Shown: piece by piece, positions 8,949 through 16,624 of the stretch
How the letters are laid out: every line of letters starts with the position of its first letter
Numbering within the stretch: the stretch's first letter is position 1
Assembly (NCBI RefSeq): GCF_036226445.1
Contig: NZ_CP108474.1
Span: forward strand, 5,952,001 to 6,016,000
Reading direction: 5' to 3'
From: Streptomyces sp. NBC_01255
GTDB taxonomy: Bacteria; Actinomycetota; Actinomycetes; Streptomycetales; Streptomycetaceae
Length of the DNA stretch: 64,000 nucleotides
Position numbers and translations under genes: made by a program
Notes under the pieces: generated by a model
What the model was told of the DNA's origin: nothing
The model's input: only the letters and a program-made list of their open reading frames with translations
The model's database searches: none

Positions 8949-9098
8949 ATGCCGACCAGGCGGGAGGTCGGCCTCGCGTGGGCGCGCACCATCCAGCTCG
9001 CGGCCCACGAGTTCGGCTACAGCAATACCGCCGCGTACATCGCCTGGCTCCAGCTCACCCTCGCCAAGGCGGAGGTCGCAGCGTGTGGCCGATGGTGA
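8949..9098 (+). CDS. small ORF, 49 aa, unrecognised
   Basis: A 49-codon frame begins at the ATG at 8949, 19 bp after the RibD-like gene, and ends at TGA 9096-9098. The product contains VGLAWARTIQLAAHEFGYSN and a predicted helical end. Composition is protein-like rather than random GC frame. I do not recognise it. It may be a genuine small gene or the remnant of a longer one, given the decay to its right. Confidence 0.3.
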   Translation: MPTRREVGLAWARTIQLAAHEFGYSNTAAYIAWLQLTLAKAEVAACGRW

Positions 9099-9289
9099 GC
9101 GTGGCGATGTCCCCCACAGTGGACGGCTGGCTCGTGATGTGGACCGGCTGAGCGAGGCTGCGGCGGGGTTCTGCCCTGGCGCCTGCGAGGGCCGAACGCC
9201 CCGATCCAGCCTTGCACTGATCTCACTGTCCGTGATGGGCGTCGGCGCTGGCTGTCTCTCGACTGCACTCGTGCTGTGGTTCGTCCGCC

Positions 9290-9620
9290 TCAGCGGAGCT
9301 CGTGCCGGTCGGCCCAGGCGGCGATGGCGGCGCCGATCGTCCGGGGCTGGTCCTCCGGGGTGTGGTGGCCGGCGACCGCGTCGTGGTGCTCGATCTCCAG
9401 GCCGGCGATGTGTAGGCGATGTCGGGCTTGCCCGACTCGCCCATGCCGATCAGGTCCGGGGCCGGCAGGCGGCCCGGTTCGCCGACGGCGGGGAGGACGT
9501 CCCGCCACAGGTGGGAGGAGGTGGGGTTGCCGTGCAGGAAGACCATCGGCGCTCCGGCGCCGAGCTCCCGGTGGAACATGGTGGAGTCGAGTACGGGCTG
9601 AACGGGCAAGGTGGCGGAGC
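9290..9620 (-). pseudogene. haloalkane dehalogenase remnant with internal deletion
   Basis: The N-terminal part reads [20 protein letters not shown], then [15 protein letters not shown] and [18 protein letters not shown], typical of haloalkane dehalogenases. The C-terminal part, in another frame, reads [20 protein letters not shown] then [13 protein letters not shown]. About two thirds of the protein, including the nucleophile Asp region, is missing between them. An alpha/beta-hydrolase of about 290 residues has thus shrunk to ~110 codons in two frames. The remaining TGA is at 9290-9292. Confidence 0.8.
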
Positions 9621-9649
9621 CTTTCAAGTGCGTGTGTTCCAGCGGTAGT

Positions 9650-10436
9650 TCACTGGAACGCAGGGGCGGTGCGTGCGGCCCAGTCGGCGAAGGCGCGCGG
9701 CGCCCGGCCGAGGATGCGCTCGACGGCGGGGCTCGTCTCCTGTTCGGCGGGCAGCGGCTCGCCGAGGATGGCGAGGGTGCCCTCCACCACCGGTTCGGGC
9801 ATGAAGGACAGCATCTGCGCGCGGGCCTCGGCGCGGGTCTGCTCGATGAACCGCACGGGAGTGCCCAGGGCCTCGCCGATCGCCTCGGCCCGTTCGCGCG
9901 GGGTGACCGGAGCGGGGCCGGTGAGGTCGTACGTGCTGCCCGCGTGGCCGCCCTCGCGCAGGACCACGGCCGCGACCTCGGCCACGTCCGCCGGGTCGAC
10001 GGTGGGCAGCCCGACATCGCCGAACGGCGCGGCGGCCGACGCTCCGCTGAACACCGGCGTGGCCAGGGCGACCAGCGCCACGACGCCGAGGCTCGCCGCG
10101 ATCGGCATCCGCACCAGGGCGAGCAGCAGAGCGGCGGCGCACGCCAGGGCGTAGCCTCCGGCGATGAGCGCGCGAGGCGGCAGCCGGTCGGCCATCGAAC
10201 CCAGCAGCAGTGAGCCGAACAGCTGCGGGAGGAAGCCGATGCCGAAGGCCAGCGCGCTCAGCAACGCGGACCTGGTGGCTGCGTAAAACCAGAACAGAGA
10301 ACGTGGTGATCCGCAGAGCGTCCGCGGTGATCGCGACGGTGCGGGTCACGAAGAGCAGCCGGAATCGCGGCTCGGCCAGCACCTCTCGGTAGGTGGCACG
10401 GCGGTTGCCCTGTGCGGGTCCGGCGATCGGAGTCAT
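9650..10436 (-). pseudogene. chimeric relic: MFS N-half (frameshifted) joined to an NAD(P)-binding protein C-half
   Basis: From 10436 leftwards the frame starts MTPIAGPAQGNRRATYREVL and continues as an MFS N-terminus to TFSVLV. One extra base in a T run near 10286 then shifts the frame. The next frame continues as MFS ([20 protein letters not shown], then [16 protein letters not shown]) to VFSGASAA. It then switches without a stop to the C-terminal half of an NmrA-type NAD(P)-binding protein ([35 protein letters not shown]). A deletion fused the two genes in frame and the MFS part later lost its frame. The 204-residue fused piece could still be translated but is not expected to work. Confidence 0.8.
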
Positions 10437-10475
10437 GGCGCCCAGCCTCGGCGTGCACCCACGCCACTCACCAAT

Positions 10476-10495
10476 GATTCGTCGCTGGACGAATC
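10476..10495. promoter_or_regulatory. inverted repeat, probable operator of the ArsR/DUF5937 regulator
   Basis: GATTCGTC and GACGAATC form a perfect 8-bp inverted repeat around a 4-base spacer. It lies in the 89-bp divergent gap between the MFS relic (start 10436) and the regulator (start 10526). Size and placement fit an ArsR-type dimer site controlling both directions. Confidence 0.55.
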
Positions 10496-10525
10496 GAAAC
10501 AGGCGTCGGGCGGTAGCATGGCCGA

Positions 10526-11503
10526 GTGCTGCGCTTCGAAGTCTCCGTCGAGGACCTGCTGCGCAGCCGCTTCGCACTGTCGCCCGCGATGGACCTCTGC
10601 TGGCTGCTGCGCTCGCTCGCCGGCCTCAACCCGCCGCTGCCGCGAGCCTGGGCCGCCCGGCTCATGCCGGCCTTTGAACGGCTTCGCCGCGAGACCGAAC
10701 TGGACGCCGCCCTCGCGCTGCAGGCCCCGCAAGGCGGACCGAACTTCGTCGCCCCGCCCCCGCGCGGCCTCAACCAGACCTGGGCTGACGACCTGGCCAT
10801 GATCCGGCCCACACCGCGGGAAGCGGCCCGCCAAGAGATCGTCGCCACCGCGACCGGCCCATCCGCCCGTGATCCCCGCGTACGCGCAGTCCTGGACTCG
10901 CCGGACGCCGTCTCCAGGATCGCCGAGGCGATGGACCAGGCGTGGCACGAGCTGCTCGCCGCGGACTGGCCGCAACTGCGCGCGATCTGTGAGCGCGATG
11001 TCGTGCACCGGGTGGGTGTGATCGGCGAACACGGATGGGCCAGGACCATCGAGAGCCTGCACCCGGGAATCGCCTGGCGCGCCGGCGGCATCGAGATCGG
11101 CTTCCTCCGAGGCGGAACGGTCCCCCTCGCCGGCGACGGACTCCTGCTGATCCCCTCGGTCCTCGTCGGGCACATCGCCGCCCACATGGAAGACGCCTGG
11201 CCCAAGACCTTGATCTACCGTGCCCGCGGCACCGCCGCCCTGTGGGGCGAACAGGAGACCGTCCCCCAACCGGACGCGCTGACCGCTCTGGTCGGCCGGG
11301 CCCGAGCCCGGCTGCTGTTGGCGCTGGACGCCCCGGCCAGTACCAGCCACCTCGCCCGAAGCCTCGCCATGGCACCCGGCGCGGTAGGAGACCACCTCGC
11401 CATCCTTCGAGGCGCGGGGCTGCTCGTCCGCGCCCGTTCCGGACGGTCGGTGCTCTACCGACGCACCCCACTCGGCGAGGCACTGGTCGCAGGTTCGGGC
11501 TGA
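10526..11503 (+). CDS. ArsR/DUF5937 family winged-helix regulator
   Basis: A 325-residue protein with an N-terminal DUF5937-like region (start LRFEVSVEDLLRSRFALSPA) and a C-terminal ArsR-type winged helix. In the helix, STSHLARSLAMAPGAVGDHL precedes RGAGLLVRARSGRSVLYRRT. Translation starts at GTG 10526. Such regulators usually sit divergent from an MFS exporter, and here that exporter is the broken gene at 9650-10436, so the regulator has probably lost its main target. The protein itself looks intact. Confidence 0.85.
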   Translation: MLRFEVSVEDLLRSRFALSPAMDLCWLLRSLAGLNPPLPRAWAARLMPAFERLRRETELDAALALQAPQGGPNFVAPPPRGLNQTWADDLAMIRPTPREAARQEIVATATGPSARDPRVRAVLDSPDAVSRIAEAMDQAWHELLAADWPQLRAICERDVVHRVGVIGEHGWARTIESLHPGIAWRAGGIEIGFLRGGTVPLAGDGLLLIPSVLVGHIAAHMEDAWPKTLIYRARGTAALWGEQETVPQPDALTALVGRARARLLLALDAPASTSHLARSLAMAPGAVGDHLAILRGAGLLVRARSGRSVLYRRTPLGEALVAGSG

Positions 11504-11667
11504 GGGCTCAAACCAGCGCTGCTTCTTGGAGACCGCCATGATCTGACGGGACTGCGCCTGCGACCGCCGGATGACTACGTAACGTAATCAGCTTGCCGAG
11601 AGGTCGTCGGCCGGCGCCTGGACGGCTCTCACTGCCGGTCTGCTGTCCTGCGACTGGGAGACCACAG

Positions 11668-11864
11668 ATGGGCAGAGTTCGACTGGCCTTCAGGAGTGCG
11701 AAGGAGCGTGGAAGCGGCGGTGCAGCGAACGCTGCACCGCCCGACGGGTGAGCAGGGTCGAGCGGGACGCAGCCAGATGGAGACGGATGGATTTGTCCGG
11801 TCTTTCGGCGTCGTCGCAGGTGAGACGCGCCACTGAAATGGGTTCGAGTTCCACCCGCCCCACC
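11668..11864 (+). repeat. tRNA-3'-end-like repeat, copy 1
   Basis: The right end reads like the T-arm and acceptor end of a tRNA: TGGGTTCGAGTTCCA, then CCGCCCC and ACC. Upstream lies a perfect hairpin, GGTGCAGC/GCTGCACC around GAAC (11720-11739). The left end has GATGGGCAGAGTTCGAC. The whole piece is about 80% alike to 25567-25763. No complete tRNA cloverleaf can be drawn. It may be a degenerate tmRNA-like or tRNA-derived RNA, or an old attachment site. This copy ends CACCG rather than CCACCA. Confidence 0.5.
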
Positions 11865-12333
11865 GTAGAAAAACGTTCTGACCTGCGGAAACGTCCCGGG
11901 AGGGGTGTTTCCGCGTGCAGCGATCGCCTCGCATCGGTGCGGCGAAACATGCGCCCCTGGGCTGCCTCGCCGGGCCCTGACCTTCTTGACCTGGAGTTTC
12001 GGGTGGAACCTGGGTGTGGAGCCACGACGATGATCCGATAGCGATCCCGCGGCTCCCGCGTGTGACGCGCCGCACATTGAGTCGAATTTCTACACCCTCG
12101 CCGACGCCTCTCGGCTAGGCGGTCGAACGCTTGTCGGTGAGAGCTTCGGGGCTCGCGTTTCCACGTCGAGGCCGACGGACAGGTCGGCGATACCAGGTCG
12201 GCTGCCAGGACACCTAGTCTTCTGCTGAACGAACTCACTCCTTGGAGCAAGCCCCAGCATCCAGACCACACTGGAGTGGCGGTGCGCCGCCGAGCTGCGG
12301 ACTCGGGCCAAGGGGCAGACGGCGTCGGGCCGG
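11865..12333. other. no gene seen
   Basis: This gap lies between the tRNA-like repeat and the minus-strand lipoprotein gene. Open frames exist on both strands but none has a ribosome binding site plus family resemblance. The segment 12090-12311 has lower GC than its surroundings and may be imported or degenerate DNA. Confidence 0.4.
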
Positions 12334-12858
12334 TCAGTACGCAGTCAGGTAGACCCGGACACGGTCCCCCTGGGCCTCGCTGATGTGAATCTCGATGCCC
12401 TGGATGTGGCGCCGCCTGGAGTCGTCCACGCAGGGCGGACACGCGCTCGTCGTCCGTACGCTCTTGAGCTCCTGCGGCGGTGTGAGGCCCAGGTGCCTGA
12501 ACCCGTCCCCGCTCAGCGACGAGGAGGGCGGGCCTTCCACGGCCAAGGGGTGGTCGGGGTGCAGGTCCTCGGTGATCGTCTTCGCGGTCCGCTCACTTGT
12601 GACGAAGGACAGCAGGTAGACCTTCTCCTGCGGCTGGACCCGTACGGCCCCATTCACCTCTGTCGCCCCCTCAGGGATCTGGATTTTCATGAACGCCGCC
12701 GCTTCGGGGGCGCCGGCGCCCGTCTCCCAGCTGGAGGAGGGAGCCGTACGCGTGGTGCGATCCGAGGGCGCGGACGTGCAGCCGCCGAGTGCCAGCCCTA
12801 CGGCGAGAGTGGCGGCCGGGACCAGAGGGAGGACTCGCGCGGTGAGGCGGAGCTTCAT
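12334..12858 (-). CDS. lipoprotein of WXG-like cassette A
   Basis: A 174-residue protein with a lipoprotein signal: basic start MKLRLTARVLPLVPAATLAV and lipobox LALGGC. The mature part has a small domain with EAAAFMKIQIPEGATEVNGA and a CPPC pair near the end (SACPPCVDDSRRRHIQGIEI). The start at 12858 overlaps the stop of the gene upstream by ATGA and is preceded by GAGGAG. It is paralogous to the lipoprotein at 25925. It is likely anchored outside the membrane and translated together with the large protein of the triad. Function is unknown. Confidence 0.85.
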   Translation of the reverse strand: MKLRLTARVLPLVPAATLAVGLALGGCTSAPSDRTTRTAPSSSWETGAGAPEAAAFMKIQIPEGATEVNGAVRVQPQEKVYLLSFVTSERTAKTITEDLHPDHPLAVEGPPSSSLSGDGFRHLGLTPPQELKSVRTTSACPPCVDDSRRRHIQGIEIHISEAQGDRVRVYLTAY

Positions 12859-14319
12859 CGGTTCTTCTCCTCTCCTCGGGACACGTCGCCCCGGGTGCCT
12901 TCGCGTCCGTGGTCCTCTGGGGTGGTGGTCGGGGGTGTGGGGCTGCCGAGATCGTGCTGGTGGGTGGAGCTGCTGCCCTTCATATCGAATTCCTGGGCGA
13001 ACCCCACCTTGTGCAGCCGGCCCATGTCGTCGTCCGAGATGCTGATGAGGCCGTCGGCGAAGGGGGTGGACTTGCCGGGGTCCCAGTTGTAGCGGTCCCA
13101 GACGTTGACCTGGTAGTCGAGTGAGACCTGGGGCGCGCCGCCGTGAGCGTCCGGCGTGACGGTGACGAATCCGGAGACGTTCTGCGCGTGGGCTCCCACC
13201 GCGCGGAACCACTCGTCGCTCTCCAGGTTTGTGTGCCTGGTCCTGCTCTCGACCGGGACGACCACGGTCCTGTCGCCTCCGGCCTCGTGGAATTCGGCCA
13301 GAGCCTGCCGCCGCCAGGCGTCCTGGTTCACGGCGACATGATTGTTCTCGATCTTTGACCGGAAGCCGGAGTCGTCGGCCAGGATCCGGTCCACGTCGAG
13401 GTCGAGTGTTTCGCCTGTGCCCCGTAGGTAATGCAGCATGTTGCGGGAGGCTCCGGTCTGGCCGATGACGTCGCCGGTCGTCGCGATGCCCAGGGCTTGG
13501 GCGTGGAGCCACAGATCCCGCGGTGTGGGGTCCTCCACGTCGAAGGGGCCCGAGCCGGAGTCCGGGGACTTCCATCGGTACAGCGGGTCCAGGATGCCGG
13601 CCGCGCGGAGTTCGTCACCGCGCTCACGGATCACGACGCCGCGGGTGACAGGATCCAGGTCACGCCACCACTGAGCGACGGCGCTGCGGTCCTTGGGCAT
13701 GTTGGCGGCCTTACCGGCCTCTTCCAGGGACGGGTAGGGGTTTTCCTGGGGGTTCCGGTTGAAACCGTTGAAGGTGCCGTCCATGGGGTCGGAGTCGAGG
13801 ACGGCGGCATCGAGGGCGAGGCGGATGCCGTCGTCGGCGTCGGTGAGCGCCTTGACCGCCTGGACGAGCTTTTCGGCCCACTCGTTCGCCCGGGTGCGGG
13901 CGCTCTGCTGGAAGTCGGTCGTGGACGTAGGCCGTGCGCTCGTCCTGGGCGAGCCGCCCCGTGTCGAAGGCGACCGCGCCCTGGTCGGAGACACGCATGC
14001 CCGCCTTGACGGCGTCGTCACGGATCGCCTTGAGCCGGTGACGCAGGTCGGTGAGCTGCGTGTGCGCGTCACGCAGGACACGTGCGACCGCCTTCGCCTC
14101 CTTCTGCGCTCCCTGGAGCTCCTTGAGTGTGATGGTGAACCTGGCGTTGGCGGCGTTCGCGCTCAGCCCGATCCATGACTCGCCGAGCGAGACGCCGTGG
14201 ACGTCCTTCTCATACCGGCCCTCGAGCGTGTTGAACTTGGCGGCCATCTCCTCCCACTTGCCCGCAGCGGCGGTCAACGTGGACAGGTCGGTGCTCATGG
14301 CTTCGTGATAGGTCGGCAT
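12855..14319 (-). pseudogene. large WXG-like protein of cassette A, frameshifted
   Basis: It is a close paralogue of the intact 487-residue protein at 26434-27897. The N-terminal part (13925-14319) has the helical WXG-like domain with LTAAAGKWEEMAAKFNTLEG and GESWIGLSANAANARFT. The frame breaks at about 13919-13923, where the paralogue reads HDPDFQQ: two bases of a C run are missing here (CACGACCGAC versus CACGACCCCGAC). The rest continues in the next frame to the end, with VNVWDRYNWDPGKSTPFADG and LHKVGFAQEFDMKGSSS. The gene is broken unless the frameshift is a sequencing error or is bypassed. The remainder of both halves is well preserved, so the loss is recent. Confidence 0.82.
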
Positions 14320-14348
14320 GACTCCCCTGAGGCCGGTCTACCGGCCCG

Positions 14349-14789
14349 TCAGATGCCTTGGATCCGCGACTGGCGGGCCAGTCGCGCGGCGATGTCGAGT
14401 TCGTTGTTCTGCATGCTGATGCCGGTCGCGCTGAGGGCCTGCTTCTCCGAGGACAGTCGCCCGAGCAGCATCTTGACCTGCTTCTCCCACGTCTCGTGGG
14501 CTCTCTTCAGCGCACCGGAGGTGTCCCAGCCGTGGCCGTCCTTCGCTCCGAACTCCTTGACCGCGGCATTCGTGGTCTCGGCCGCGTGCTTGCCGTCCCT
14601 CGTGACCCCCGGTTCCAGGTCGTCGTCGATCGCTTTCGCCGCCGCCTTCTTGGCCGCTGGGCTGGAGGCCAGGTCCGGCTTGCCGGCACCGCCGCCTCCC
14701 GCATTCGGCGCGACCTGGTTCAGCCGCATCGACGTAGACTGCCGGGCTGCCGCGTCCGCCTTGGTCTGCTCCCATTCGCCCCAAGCCAT
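14349..14789 (-). CDS. small WXG100-like protein of cassette A
   Basis: A 146-residue soluble helical protein, first gene of the triad. It opens MAWGEWEQTKADAA, has a Pro/Gly/Ala linker, and ends with two helices joined around HETWEKQVKMLLGRLSSEKQ. The single W in a helical hairpin resembles WXG100/ESX partner proteins. It is paralogous to 27926-28348 (differing mainly by an 11-residue insertion near the start). I infer a role as partner or chaperone of the large protein encoded next, perhaps for type VII secretion; no secretion gene is in the window. Confidence 0.7.
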   Translation of the reverse strand: MAWGEWEQTKADAAARQSTSMRLNQVAPNAGGGGAGKPDLASSPAAKKAAAKAIDDDLEPGVTRDGKHAAETTNAAVKEFGAKDGHGWDTSGALKRAHETWEKQVKMLLGRLSSEKQALSATGISMQNNELDIAARLARQSRIQGI

Positions 14790-15547
14790 GCATCTCCCCC
14801 TGCCGGTTGTCTTTCACGCAACTTACGGAACGGGGCCGTGTACAAAAAGTCAGATCTGGTCGGCGAACGATGGAGTGGCCGAATTGCGCTTCGGCCGGTG
14901 GTTCGCATGGGGAGCGTGCGACCAGGTGCGGCCTGCGCTCATACGCATCAGCTACACGAGGGTCCTTCAGTTCCTCGACGGAGCGCCCACCCCGGGGTGT
15001 GCGCACGCTGAGCGGCCAGACGAGATGGCAGGAGGTCACGGAGAACCTGTGCCTTCCCAGCACCTCCGCCGCACGTCGCATCGCGACCTCGTAGGGAACA
15101 ACGTCAGTCATGGAGCCAGGATGTGCTCACAGCCGCGTGGTACTCGGTTACACGAGGGAACTTGCCCATCAGAGCGTTCGGAGCGGCTACTCTGCGCAGC
15201 TTGTCCGGCTTGACAACGGTGAATCGGAGCTTGGACGCCGCCGATGACGACGCGGAATCACGACCCACTCGCCTTTGACGGAGGCTCGTGCACGCTGGAG
15301 CCGGCGGGGACGACGACGGGTCTGGCCTTCTCCGTGGCCGCCCCCGATTTCCTCGTACGGGTCGGCTTGGAGGACGACTCCGGGACCTCTGCGCGCCGCG
15401 GCTACTCGTCACCGAAGGCCGCGGCAACCACTGCGGAGCCCCCTCAGATCGCACGGCTCGAACCCCCGGGTGGATTCGAGTTGCCCGTGAGGCCCGCTGC
15501 TGAGGCGTGCCGACCGTATTCCGGGAGGCGACGGGAAGGAGCCGCTG
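14790..15547. other. no convincing gene
   Basis: This 758-bp gap lies between divergently oriented units. A minus-strand open frame begins MTDVVPYEVAMRRAAEVLGR at 15111 and a plus-strand frame begins at 15244, but neither shows a known family or a good ribosome binding site. The promoter of cassette A should be in 14790-14900, and that of the Uma2 gene near 15500. Confidence 0.4.
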
Positions 15548-16099
15548 ATGAGCGTCGAGGCGATCATGCACACCGAGTTCCCCGAGGGATACGCGGTCTT
15601 CATCGGTGCCGACGGGAAGATGATCATGACCCCGCGGAGCCTGGAGCACTCCAGCACGATCCGCTCCATGCAGATCGACACGCTCGCACTGGGACGTCAC
15701 GCCAAGGTGACTTCCGACGTGTACATCGACTTCCCCGCCGACGAGAACTCCGCACCCGATCTCGCGATCCTGCGCGAGGACTCCCAGAGGGTGGGCAAGC
15801 GCTACAGCTTCGAGGACGTCCTGCTGATCGCGGAGGTGGTGTCGGTCTCCTCGGCGCGCAAGGACTACGACGACTGCACCGCCAAGTACGGCCGCTACGG
15901 CATCCCCGTCTACCTGGTGGTGGACCCGTACGCCGGGGAGGTCGTCGTCCACACCCAGTCCACCGGAACCGGCTACATCGCGGCGCACACGCACAAGTAC
16001 GGCACCGGCAAGCTCCCCATCGAGCTGGCCGACGGGCGCACCTTCACCCTCGACCTGGACGAGCTTCCCCGGCCCGAACCGGAGACCGGCGCGCGCTGA
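15548..16099 (+). CDS. Uma2 family (DUF820) putative endonuclease
   Basis: A 183-residue protein with the PD-(D/E)XK-like Uma2 fold. The characteristic parts are SAPDLAILREDSQRVGKRYS, LLIAEVVSVSSARKDYDDC and KYGRYGIPVYLVVDPYAGEV, which hold the acidic and Glu/Lys residues of the presumed active site. The start at 15548 has GGAAGGAG upstream. Uma2 proteins are common, often in multiple copies, and poorly understood. The last ~115 codons are repeated with about 90% identity at 25070-25425. Confidence 0.88.
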   Translation: MSVEAIMHTEFPEGYAVFIGADGKMIMTPRSLEHSSTIRSMQIDTLALGRHAKVTSDVYIDFPADENSAPDLAILREDSQRVGKRYSFEDVLLIAEVVSVSSARKDYDDCTAKYGRYGIPVYLVVDPYAGEVVVHTQSTGTGYIAAHTHKYGTGKLPIELADGRTFTLDLDELPRPEPETGAR

Positions 16100-16218
16100 C
16101 GAGCTGGCTGCTGGTGGCCGGGAACACCAGATCTGCGCTGTTGCCGAGGCTCTCGGGCACGGTACCCCTGGTGACGCGCGAGCGACGCGGAGCGGCAGGC
16201 GCGAGGTACGCCGCCCGT

Positions 16219-16515
16219 TCAGCGGCCGAGCGGGCGCAGGAAGGTGAGCACGGACTCCTTCTCCTCGATCAACGGTTGGAGCGCCGCGTTGAAGGGCGGG
16301 CCGTAGGGTGCCGCCAAGTGGGTCTGGAAGGCGGCTTCGTGCGCGTACACCTCGAAGATCCAGTACGCCCGGGGGCTGGATTCCTTGGTGAATACCTCGA
16401 AGGCCAGGTTCCCGGGTTCTTCACGGACGCGAGCGGCGTACTCCTTGACCAGTTCGGCGACGTGTTCCTCACTTCCGGGGCGCACGGTGAACTCGGCCAA
16501 CAGCGTTTTCTTCAT
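16219..16515 (-). CDS. antibiotic biosynthesis monooxygenase (ABM) family, putative quinol monooxygenase
   Basis: A 98-residue dimeric alpha-beta barrel protein of the YgiN/ABM type: TLLAEFTVRPGSEEHVAELV, EPGNLAFEVFTKESSPRAYW and IFEVYAHEAAFQTHLAAPYG follow the family pattern exactly. It probably acts on a quinol or similar aromatic, or serves in redox protection. It lies 109 bp downstream of the fructanase gene on the same strand, but the hairpin at 16557-16605 probably separates them. The start at 16515 has GGAGACAGGAC upstream. Confidence 0.85.
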   Translation of the reverse strand: MKKTLLAEFTVRPGSEEHVAELVKEYAARVREEPGNLAFEVFTKESSPRAYWIFEVYAHEAAFQTHLAAPYGPPFNAALQPLIEEKESVLTFLRPLGR

Positions 16516-16556
16516 GTCCTGTCTCCTGTCTCTCGCCGGTAATACCGGTACGGGGA

Positions 16557-16605
16557 ACGGCGCGGAGGCGGGCTTCCGGGGGCCGGTACCCCGCCTCCGC
16601 GCCGT
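16557..16605 (-). terminator. strong hairpin after the fructanase gene
   Basis: A perfect 16-bp GC-rich stem (ACGGCGCGGAGGCGGG pairing with its complement) with a 17-base loop lies 20 bp after the fructanase stop. It has no T run, as usual for actinobacterial terminators. Confidence 0.7.
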
Positions 16606-16624
16606 CAGCGGACCTGCACGGCGG

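Noticed and set aside
15244..15547. Plus-strand open frame before the Uma2 gene
   Set aside because: It continues out of frame through the Uma2 gene and has no recognisable domain.
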